Positions 1-15,100 of a DNA stretch of 64,000 bases are shown in pieces. Location of the stretch: the NCBI GenBank assembly GCA_022496805.1, contig CM040100.1, positions 18,753,009 through 18,817,008 on the forward strand, given 5' to 3'. Position 1 is the stretch's first letter, and each line of letters begins with the position of its first letter. Origin of the DNA: Pohlia nutans. Its lineage: Eukaryota; Streptophyta; Bryopsida; Bryales; Mniaceae. The translations under genes were made by a program, and so were the position numbers. Below the pieces are notes generated by a model, which was given only the letters and a program-made list of their open reading frames with translations, did not search any database and had not been told where the DNA came from.

Positions 1-411
1 TTTCCAGCTGATTGAAAAGCTGTATTGTAGCATGGATGCATTTCCTTTTAGTTTTTACCTAAACTTAATTCTCTATGTCTTCACTTCTAAATGGAGAGCA
101 GCCATTCTCCTTAGGCTATCAAAATTGCAGCTGATTTTAAACTGAAGGAGGAGAAATTTAATACTCCCTCTGTTCCAGTTTGATTGCCGTAAACCAACAC
201 TATTTCTTTGTTCATTTGCGGCAATCGAACTGGAACAGAGGAAGTACCTGTGATGTCTTTTACCAGCGTCAGCTGCTTTTTCAGAGAATCCTTGTGTATA
301 GTGCCCAAGTACAAGTAGGTGATTATTTAGAACTGCGAGGAACAATAAAGTTTTGACCGATATATCCTGAAGGTGTGAACTGCTGAAGATAATTGTGATT
401 TTTGATTGTAG
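1..411 (+). other. Intron of the kinesin-13 gene (left part cut by the window edge)
   Basis: The first recognisable kinesin exon starts after an acceptor at 410-411, and no upstream exon is visible, so this stretch is read as intron. It holds one Stowaway-like MITE (162-246) and nothing else I can identify. Confidence 0.55.
162..246. mobile_element. Stowaway-like MITE (Tc1/mariner type), 85 bp
   Basis: A near-perfect hairpin begins TACTCCCTCTGTTCCAGTT and ends with its complement (AACTGGAACAGAGGAAGTA, one mismatch). The outer TA is present on both sides, as expected for a TA target duplication. The CTCCCTC terminus is typical of plant Stowaway MITEs. It lies in a kinesin-13 intron. Confidence 0.8.
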
Positions 412-4902
<4,491 letters not shown>

Positions 4903-5669
4903 TTATAGCTCCTCCCTCGATGGATCAGGTGCCGTTAAAGCTTCCCAACTTTCCCATGATGGTCTGCATGCCTTTCCATCAAAATAACCCTAATTAATTA
5001 TAAAAGGCCCAGAATCACAGGTCGTTTGTCTTCCTGGGGAACGTTGTAACCCGGCTACTATAGGGGTTCAGAGCACGGCATATGCTGACATATATATTAA
5101 TTTTGGGCTCCCAGACATTCAAGTCGATTGAACTGGAGATTGACCTACTTAGGGGGATTATTAATTGTCTGGCCAGAGTGGTCATGTAGCTTCGGAGGTC
5201 ACGGTAGCTCCTGAACCTCCTGAATGTGTTGGTTGAACCTGCCCGTAAAATGGCTACTGCACCAAAAATCATTCTGACCATGTCCAGCCATGTAGTTTGT
5301 ACAAGTTTCACAAAAAATAGTCATTAATAGCTATGTTAGTACCTCTTTGTATCATACATTGAAACATATGTGCTCATTTTCGTGTAAAGTTGTCCCCATT
5401 CCATTGCCCATTTATCCAGTTCTATCGCTGATGGGCAAATGAACAGTGCGTAACTTGGCTACTTCATATTCTTGTGTGACTTGAAAAACCTGAATTACAA
5501 TATCAGAAAAGTTGCATTCTTTTAAGTTAATAGCTGGTAGATCGGGTTCAGTATGTTTATGCTCATCAAATTTCACCTATTCCTTCACTCTCAAATGTAA
5601 AAATTCACTTAATTAAAGAAACGTTGAAGTCACATGCAACTGAAATCTATGAGCAATTCAACATAATTA
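4903..5669. other. Kinesin-13 3' flank and intergenic DNA
   Basis: This contains the presumed 3' UTR of kinesin-13. I see no further coding exons or repeats here. Confidence 0.5.
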
Positions 5670-5889
5670 AGGTAGACGTACCTTAAACCACCACAACACC
5701 TAAAACCACCAACTTCTACACCTTTTCTTCATTTTAGGGAGGAAATGTAAATTGTTGGTACATGACTTAACTTTTGAGCAATTGATGCATAAGTCATGTA
5801 ATGAAAGCCTACGTTTCCTTCTTGAAATGAAAGAGGGGTGTAGAAGTTGGTGGTTTTAGGTGTCGTGGTGGTTTAAGGTACGTCTACCT
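5670..5889. mobile_element. MITE with a 53-bp near-perfect terminal inverted repeat (AGGTAGACG family)
   Basis: The left arm starts AGGTAGACGTACCTTAAACC and the right arm is its complement over 53 bp with one mismatch. TA flanks both ends, consistent with a Tc1/mariner-type insertion. The arms would fold into a long hairpin. Short related elements lie at 6757-6889 and, more distantly (AGGTAA ends), at 29049-29184. Confidence 0.85.
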
Positions 5890-6490
5890 TAGTCCAGATG
5901 AGTTCAACATGCAACTGAACGGTTGATAGATATAGAAGGGGAATCTTTCAATCGGTGCAGAAATTGTACAGTAATCAATTAGCACATTGTTAAAAACTTG
6001 CTGTGAAGTTTGACTCTTACTGTGAAGTCAAACACCAGAACCTAGGTAAGCTTGCTGCATCATCTGTAAGTGACCTATAATCGTCCGAATTAGCATCTGT
6101 GGATGATTCCCATTATTAATCTTGTTTGTTGTTTGTTGGTCAAACCTTATTTGTTGAAAATGAATAAATATTCGGCACAGATGTGTTGACCCTGCCTTCT
6201 TTCTACGATAGGTGGGTTTTGTCAAGATTGGGCAATGTGATTTCTGGTCACAAGAACATGGCATTTAGCATCATATATTCTATACAATGCAAGCACTCTT
6301 AAGCAACCCTCTGTAACTATACATCCCTCACCTTGAAAGTGATACCCTATTTGTCTACTTAAATGAAATGCATTCCAATAGTTATAGAGTGGGTGTGTAT
6401 ATTTGGCACAATTTTAGTTCATACAATAAAGTGGAGATGCAATGGAGTGGATGGTCTTCATCTACTTTTACTGAAGATCTTCTTGTCTTA
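5890..6490. other. Intergenic DNA without recognised features
   Basis: AT-rich sequence between two MITEs of the AGGTAGACG type. Short ORFs on both strands have no recognisable similarity or domain and are judged to be chance. Confidence 0.5.
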
Positions 6491-6889
6491 AGGTAGACGG
6501 TGCTAAAACCGCACAGATAAGGGTTTCGTCTATATCCCGAAGTGAGAAAATTGTGAACAAAATTTATAATTACTTGCAAGAATTAGTGAGGCAGTTTACA
6601 AGTTGTTGCGATTCAGAATTGGAAGTCTTGAATTATTGAGAAATTGTCAAAGAGAAGGGTGCAAGATTCTCCACAAACACGCCCTAATTGTACTATGCCC
6701 AGGTGATATTGAGATGAAAACCGTGCACCCGAGTGTCTAAACTTACTGTATTATTAAGGTAGACGGTGCTTGCTGTGGATAAACAAACGTGAACAATGCT
6801 GGGCGGGTTTGGGTATCTCTGTGCACGGTTTTTTTGGATGGACCACGGGCACGGGTTTAGCACACGCACGGATTAAGCACCATCTACCT
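6491..6889. mobile_element. AGGTAGACG-type MITE(s): inner copy 6757-6889, outer left end at 6491
   Basis: AGGTAGACGGTGCT occurs at 6491 and again at 6757. Both can pair with the single right end AGCACCATCTACCT at 6876-6889, after which TA follows. Either a 133-bp element (6757-6889) lies beside a half copy, or a 399-bp element has an internally duplicated end. Flanking TA fits the Tc1/mariner type. Confidence 0.7.
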
Positions 6890-6892
6890 TAT

Positions 6893-7040
6893 GACTAGCA
6901 CTAGAGTTTTTATTTAAAGATCCTCTAGTCTTATTACTAGCACTAGAGTCGATATCTATTTTTACTAAACGGATCTTCCACTCTTACCACTAGCACTAGA
7001 GTCTATGTATAATTATTTAAAATCTTCTAGTTTTAGCATG
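6893..7040. repeat. Imperfect tandem repeat, about 60-bp unit, three copies
   Basis: Each unit starts ACTAGCACTAGAGT (6894, 6942 and near 6990), continues AT-rich and ends in a GATCTTC- or TCTAG-like string. The third unit is truncated. Confidence 0.6.
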
Positions 7041-7244
7041 AGCAAGGTAGTCCGGCATTCATGTATGAATATCTATTGCTTTCATGTGCCCTTGCAATCT
7101 GCGTTGGTTGAATGCGACACTTTGTGTATGATTGTAGAATTTTTGAACATGAGGTATTAGACTGTAGAATACAGTGATGGTTCTCTATTAGGATTTGTCA
7201 CCGGATTGCTTGCAAATTTGTGTTTACACTTGTGTGATTATGAA

Positions 7245-7600
7245 TACTAGGCAGTTGTCGAGAGGAAAAAGCTACAACAGTTGGTATATATAGACGAAAA
7301 GACGTTAGATGCAAGTATAACTGCACAATTGGGTATGCCAAAGTCCATTGTCTATACTATCCTCAATAATTCTCAACTTAGAGGGTTAGTGGAGTCTCCT
7401 AAGCCGACATGCAAACCTCCAAAGCTTAGTCCGCGTGATATGCGACAAATTGGCCACATGTTTACACAATCGCTAGTTCACTCTTGCTGCTATTAATGTG
7501 TAGATGACTGTCAAAGTCTCTCCAACCACGATGAGGAAGGCAATTAACAACCTAGGTTTTAGCAACAAAGTAGCATTATCATGTACAAAATGAGATTCAC
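7245..7600 (+). pseudogene. Tc1/mariner-like transposase remnant (N-terminal DNA-binding part)
   Basis: An open stretch at 7281-7496 reads as helix-turn-helix-like protein with IVYTILNNSQLRG, KPPKLSPRDMRQIGHM and a following SLVHSCC. The next frame continues QMTVKVSPTTMRKAINNLGF (about 7500-7565), typical of the Tc1 paired-like domain. A frameshift and the lack of any DDE catalytic part show it is dead. It sits beside TA-flanked MITEs, so a relative of this enzyme may have moved them; that link is inference. Confidence 0.6.
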
Positions 7601-7617
7601 TCAGACAACACTCATAA

Positions 7618-7690
7618 ACCCATCAACAAAAGCACATGTGCGTTTATAAAAGCAGTGATAAACGCACATGTAGTGATTTTGTTGATGTGG
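7618..7690. repeat. Inverted-repeat hairpin
   Basis: CATCAACAAAAGCACATGTG... at 7620 pairs with CACATGTAGTGATTTTGTTGATG near 7665-7687, with GCGTTTAT/ATAAACGC next to the loop. It could be a tiny MITE or a folded transcript. Confidence 0.55.
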
Positions 7691-7699
7691 TCAATAAGC

Positions 7700-9195
7700 G
7701 TAGCTTGAGTGGATTTTAACTTTTGCATTATGCTTTTATTTTGTTGTTAAAACCCAGGTGGCTTATTGTCAACAATTTTTAAAAAGAAAAAGCCCATGAG
7801 ATTTGATTTAGGTTACTTGGTCCGAACCTTTGACGCACTTGCGTCCATTATATGAATGATGAACAGATTGTAAGCCTTCTCTTGACTACATCATGTATAG
7901 TTTTTCATCCATCCAAAATCTACTTGGTACTTGTGCCAGTTGACTACGGTATGGATCTTCAAAATAAGGTATTGTGATACTTTTTTTTAAATGACAAAAT
8001 TGGTTTCTGTCAAGTTTCATTCTTAGTTCAAAAAGTGAGACCTCGATAATGATTTTCCAAAATAAGTAGAATCAAATAACGGAAATTATACCATCTCATC
8101 GTGCATACCATTTGCAATTATTTATAAATTTTTTAATAGAAAATTGTTGACTTGGGATTTTAAAGTGACTTTCAAAAGAATATCTTGCAAAATTATTTTA
8201 AAACTATTAATAATTCTTTTGATAAATCCAACTGAATAAATGTGATCTACACATTAAAATTTACAACTTTTCTTTATATATCAACTCCATATTTGTGATT
8301 CATCAAACATTTTATAACACATCTTTGAAGTCGGTGGTGGATCTTGACGTTAAAGGGTTAATAAAAGGTAGTTTGATGGGTTGGCATGTTGTGCAAATAT
8401 ATTAATCATTTTTGAAAAATTTCTTTTCAACAAATGTTAAATTATATGAATATTCTCCAATATTCTCTTTTTCACCAACCAAAAATAATTCCTAAAGATT
8501 TGGGCTTCTCTTTTTAAAATTATTTTTGCTGGCCTTGTGATCTCAACTTATGATTTTTGCCAACCAACTAGAATAGAAGGTTCCATCCTTATGATCTCAA
8601 CTTTGAAAATCCATAGAATATTATGGGAATGTCTCTGAAAAAATACAAAACAACTTGAATTGTGATTCTCTACCATTTGCTAACCTGTTCATCTCAAATT
8701 TCGAACTATACCCTCACTCACAAAGTGGGATCACTTACAGTACTCCCCTAGCACCAGTGCAAAAATAATTTCCATCTGTACAGTTCGATAGTAACACAGT
8801 AGAATTTTTTGCCACAATTACTAGACAATGCCAAATAAATAATACACTTCCCAGACAACGTTGGTAACAAGAGAATATCAGCTCCATATCTAAACGTTTT
8901 AAAAGGGAGTGACATATAGCTGCTGCTGCTATTATTATTATTATTATGATGATGCTCAATTCACTTTCAATCCACAATCACGGTCCCTCCCTGCAGGTTG
9001 ACCCTACTTACATGCTACTGGACCATGCTCACAACTCAGCGCCATTGCAAAAACCGCCAAATGAATGTTGGGCACAGTCCGAGGGATTCACAAATTATAT
9101 ACTTTACAACACAGGCTCTAGAGTAGAAAAAAATAATTGCCATTGGCACACATATATGTATGTGCAGCCAGGCAGTGTGACTAGATTGCTACCTA
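7700..9195. other. Intergenic DNA at the 3' side of the BSL gene
   Basis: AT-rich, without coding signals I can support. A short (TTA)n run lies near 8928-8946. The part nearest 9195 should include the BSL 3' UTR, since the gene runs on the minus strand and stops at 9196. Confidence 0.5.
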
Positions 9196-12100
9196 TCAAA
9201 TCCAGGCTAAGGAGCCACGATTGTTGGCTGGCTGTGGACGTCCTCTTGTTGGTGTAGGAGGTCTATGCTCATTTAGCTCCTGCAAGTGCAGACAAAGAAT
9301 CACATAATTATTACACTCAAATGAATGATTTCACTAGTGTTGTTATTTAGGGGTTAAGCTCAGTCCGTAATAAAATACTACGACGCAAATAATAAGATGG
9401 CAGAGTATGTACCTGCATCCAAGTGTCGTCTACGTGATGTTCCGGTGATGACTCAGGAGAGGTGATGGCAGGTGGGAGTGGATGGATAAGCTTAGGAACC
9501 ACGACTAGGTCCCTACCAAGAACCAAAATTGCTCCTGCATTATTTGCGGTTCCTGTACAATCACCAGTCTCTTCGTCAACCACTATTACATCACAAGCAT
9601 GTACAACAACTGACAGAAGAATTGACTGAGGCTCTGCTATCAGTCTAACGTAGAGCTGAGGCACACATACCGCAATAGTTTGTTGCGGAAAATAGCGTGA
9701 TCAAGTGACCTTGGGCGAACCGTTCAAAACCATCCATTACACATTCATGAGCTCTCACAATGAGCTGGAGATCATTGTTCTTACAGAACTCCATCACACG
9801 GTCCGGCTGCAAATTACAAAACATCAAAAACGCTGTTAGCGACAACCTAATACTTGAGAGAATTAATAAGTACACCTGTCAATACAAAGTTATCAAGATG
9901 CACGAGAAATGTATCAAGAACTACTCACCCCAAACGTGACCAAGCCTGGACCTCGTGCGTTTGGACGCAGACCTTCAACACTATCATTTTCAGTTGGATC
10001 AGACCTGGCCAAGAGCACAAAGAAACTCAGTCAAAAGCCCAAAAACCTTGATACACCAATAGACAGATGCCAATGCAAAAACACAACAGAACAGACCGTG
10101 GAACAAGCAGTAAACTTGCACAATCGACGAATTTACACTGTACCAAAGGAGGTCCATCAGCACAACAGAGCCAGCCTCCATAGTAATAGGGCGTTGAAGG
10201 TCTTCAATCTGGCGTACATAGTTGATAGACCGCCCAATCCCACCATGCATACAGATGATCTTCTTCTCTATCAAAGCTGCTAGCGGCAACCAGTTAAAAA
10301 GCTGGTTGATTCGTTGCCATGCCCAGATGCCATCACGCTCACCCTGCATAAAGATCAAATGTCACAAAACCAACAGAAAATTGAGACTAAATGACGGGCA
10401 AAGGTTCAGAAAATTTAAAATATCAGATGGCTTGGCAGTACAAGGTAATTTAAGTACTGATGAAACTTACCATGCGCTCAATGCATTCAATACGGAAACC
10501 AAATAGGGCATTAATATCAGCAGCTTCATGATTGCCTCGAATTAGGTGTACATTTGTAGGATACTCAATCTGCCAAAAATGCAAACATGTTTTCAGAAAT
10601 AATCGACAGAGCGTAAAAGGAAACTTCCATAGTTCCAACCAGGGCATTTTTTTTTTCATTTTTCATGAAGTGCCAAAGTGGCGACATAAAATGTTATAGT
10701 GGTGCTCCATATTTCAACATTCATCCACATATTGGATAGAAAATATCACATTAGAAGATTTCACATTCATACTTTTGTTTCCATCCACAGTCTGGCGATT
10801 TCATCCAAGATATTTTTTAATTTGAAGTTTTCTGGCGAAAAACTTCATGGGTTTTGGTCATTTTTTAGCCAGATTATTTTTGAGAGCGTGCCCAAAAAAA
10901 CATGCCCTGGTTCCAACATTACATCTCAAATGCAGGTTTTTGAGAGCGTAGAAAATTGTATTCATGGACGGATTTGAATTCAAAGCTGAAAAAACCAGAC
11001 CATAGAAGAGAAATGATCACAGACGACAACTCACCTTCAGAGCAAGTAGCAGAGTAATTGTTTCTAAGCTGTGCTGCCCTCTATCCACATAGTCTCCCAA
11101 GAATAGATAGTCAATATACCTGTACAAAAGAACTCTAGCATGAGAACCAAGGCAATGAATTATCAATGAGATTTGCACTATGTCAACTTCAAAATATATG
11201 CACTTTCGACCATTGAATGCTACACAACAATGTCACCAAGTGCGAGACTTGAAAATACATACGTGATGTCTCCTGCTGTAGAAGGGGATCCATATTCGTC
11301 AAACAAACGCATGAGATCTCCAAATTGACCGTGAAGATCGCCAAAAATCTTGACAGGTGCTCTTATTTGTAGCACGCTCGGTTCTTGGGCAAAGAGTCTT
11401 TCCGCTGAACTACAAAGATCAGCTATTTCATTGCAATCCAAGAAAAACTGCCGTTTTGTTGGTGGCTTCCAACCTCGTGGTTTAAGCAAGTATGATAGCA
11501 CCTACACACAATACCAATTTTCAGGTCACCTGTAGCATTTAAGGGATATGCATAAACAAAAACAATCCCTTGCCTTTCAAACTTTGAAACCAGGTTGAAC
11601 AGTTCCTAAGTCTGCAGATATCAATCACGATGGAACTACTGATCCTATCAGAAAAGAGAAAACCGAAAAACAAGCCAACAAGTCATATTCAATGATGACA
11701 TGCATCCCATCAGCTCTTCAGAGTATCAATATATAGCAATAAAGAAAAGACAACAAAAGATTCAAAGTACCTTTTTTTGCACACCACTTATGGACATTTG
11801 ACGATCTAATAACCGTCTTGCATAAGTGGCATTATCAGGAGTTCCGTAACTGACTCGCCGTCCCTCATTCTCAAACTGGTCGATTGAAAGTTGCCTAACT
11901 AATCCACCTAAAGCACCTCCAGACTCAGCTGCCACGACAACCTGCACGTGCACACAAGGACCACTCAAATCCTTTTTCAAATACATCATGCACACTTCAA
12001 GACCACCTTGAATTGCTTGAAAAAAGAGGTTGGAAAGCCACTGTAAGCTGATGGCACCTTCAAGATAGTGAACAAGTTACATTCAGGTATGCAAAAAACA

Positions 12101-15100
12101 CACCTGGTGGTCATAGGTTTGGCAAGTGATGATGAAAAGCAAGACATAAGCTGTCCAAAAATGTAAGAGCAGGGTATAACCAAAATTACTAAGCAAATTG
12201 AGAGGATACGTACCGCTCTATGATGCAGCCTTACACCTGTGGGAGGGGTGTGAACTGGCGGGGTGGTCATAGATGATCTATTCAAGCTCATGAGAGCTGC
12301 GGAGGATGGTGAAGCGGGTGGTTTCCCACTTGCAGTAGCATCGGCTCCCCGATCCCTATCCGGAGTGTGGGGCTCAATTTCTCCATTCTGTTCGCGGGAT
12401 TTTGCTTCAGCGGCAGCCAAGGCTGCACTAATTGCTTCAGCTTCAGCTGCTGATGCTTCCACAAGGGATTCTACACCTCCTCTTTCCATTCTGCCATAAC
12501 GTGGTTGATTAGAAAAACAAGTTGAGTTTCCAAAATTCCTACACTTCAAGGGTCCAAACATACAACAGAGGCTTCCTAACACGCTGAGCGTGATGTGAGA
12601 TGACAAGACCAAAAGCGCAGAAGCAGAGATAACAGAAAATCACTGTGATGACTTTATAGATAGTCGAAGATTAGATGTTCTCGAAGCAGCAAAGACATAG
12701 CTAAATCTGACGTTACCCGTAAAGTCAAGGCTTGAAGAAAAAAGTGAGATAATTTAGATTTTAAATTTTTTTTAGACTTAAAAGAAAGACCGGCACCAAC
12801 ACTGGCGAGGTCAATATCAGCAACGAACAACTTTTGTCCACGTCTTACCTGTGTCCATGTGCCAGAGCATTTTCAGTGCTTATATCCATCGTTGTATCAC
12901 CACTCACAGGTGCCGCGACTGGACGAGCCATCAAGACAGAAGCTCCATCAGCTCCCGGTGAATCAGGATGTGGTGGTTTCCGCACCTCCATAGGCTTGCT
13001 GCTATGGGAAGTTAATGGGTGAGGTGATCCTGCCCCAACAGCTGCAGCAGCATGCAAAGCTGCTGACGTGGTCTCTACAGCTGCCAAATCTTCCGCTACC
13101 AATAAATCGTCCAACAATACTCCTGTCCGATCAGAGCCACCAATTCTCATAAGCTACTCTGATTGAGTCCGACCTTCTAACGGTTGAATTTCAGAATGCA
13201 CAAGTCAACATAAATTCCAACAGTAATAGCACTGAGACATGAATTAGGACAAATCTACACTTAAACTCTGTTTCCTAGCAGTCAGGTGACTGGGTGCTTT
13301 AGCCACCAATTCAGACATTGATAAAGTTTAGAGGATGGACACCCTAAACCCTAAACCTAAACCCTAAACCAATAGGTGTGTATTTGAAATCCATTTTAAT
13401 AGCTCAAACAAGGTGTAAATCATCTTCACAAAGAATTTACTAATGATCAGACTCTAAGGTGGAACATAAGCATGCCAATCAACTTCTCACTGGGTGAAAA
13501 CCCAAAAGATCGGAGAGGAGTATAACACGAAAATATTCAACTTACCTCCCCTGAGCCCGCCGTACATGAAAACAAGGTCGCCCACAGAGGCAGCAGCATG
13601 ACGACAGCGTCTGGTTAACTCGTTAATGGCGTCCCCACCAGCTGCATCATTACTATATCTTCCTACTCGAGGGCTGGTAACTACCCCCCTTCTATCACAC
13701 CACACTCCAGCGGCTGTATCCAAAACTGTAGAAACGAAGAAGAGAAGCAAGATATCAAACCTTGAACTTAATATATAAAAAATGACTTACTACTTAAAAA
13801 GGAGATGCAGGATAGCCACTATATATTTTCAAAGCGAGTCTCGTTAGGCGCGTGGCAGGTCCCAAACATGCAATCTCTCTAAACATGACAACACTGGACA
13901 CGAGCTGTAATTGATTCCATGCAAACCTGCCACACTAGAAGAATCCTCAACCATTCGACCACCACCAAGAGCTCCGCCTGAAACCTGTAACCTTGCATTG
14001 ACAAAAACCTGCACATGAAAGTTTCAGATGTTAACCCTAAAGCACCACAGTCAAAAAGTAAAAGATGTCATGGGAAAAAAAAGTTTGATTGAAGCAAAGT
14101 AAAATCTACTATGAAAAAAGAGAAACATTTTTTTATCGTATCAAAATAAAAGGTACTATGGAACAAAATAAAAGTCTTTATTCAAGAAAAGTATAATATA
14201 TTGTAAAAAAAGATAAAAGTCTTGATAAGTGGATGTTTTGGCAGTAGAGTTGTCTTGCTTGTGAACAACAGGTAGTGGTACTATGTTTTGAAATTTAGGG
14301 GTCTTAAGATCTCAAATTCAAGGAATTCTGATTTGTGAGTCAAAAGCTATGAGGCTATTCATAAAAAAAACTCATCTTAGTGTTTTTTGAGCAGATGGAG
14401 CAAGAAAGTTTAGGGGTTAAAAAAAGTGGGAACAGCAAGCTGCAAAGGAACGGTACCACACATGGCTTCCTTCTCACTAATTAACTCATATGAATCAACA
14501 AGGATATGGTCTAATATTGCAATATGCGACTTCAACTAAGAATAAAGCTTACAGCTGCGTGTTGATATCTTGGAGACGGAGATATGCCAGGTGCTACAGC
14601 CCACTCCCACCTCCCATCACGGTGCTTTGCAAGGCCATATGCGCTATCAAGTGGCTGCAAGGTGAAACAACCGTCATCGACGAACAGCTCAAAAAAATCT
14701 CACAGAAGTTCGCCTCCTTTGCCACTATTTGTGCAGAAAATTACAATTTTGTAGATTGAAAACGGTATTGTACGAGAATTCAGTAACAATGGTCGAACAA
14801 GACCCTACAATCTCCCTTAGATCCAGAGAGTCGCCCTCCCCCATATACACAATGAGGGTCGCCTCTTTACCCATGGACTTTTTACCAGAACCTGAGCATA
14901 GGAGGGTGGATCGATGTGCATTGCCCTGTGTTTACAGATTACTCAAGAAAGGGATGTTGAAAAGAGCTGAGAATAAAAAGGATCACAGCGTTGATTAACC
15001 TGATTCTCACAGTGAACTCTCAGGTCACTTGATCATTTGGAGGCAGAAGACTACAGAAATTTCTGTGCTCATTGTACATTGATTATGATTTATAGATCGT

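Noticed and set aside
6893..7040. CRISPR-like array
   Set aside because: Only three imperfect units with AT-rich unequal spacing in a eukaryotic nuclear context.
9347..9356. TTTAGGGGTTAA in the last BSL intron as another TTAA element
   Set aside because: No left partner can be found within the 133-bp intron or the preceding exon.
12845..13022. Plus-strand ORF opposite BSL exon 11
   Set aside because: Antisense shadow of a verified BSL exon.
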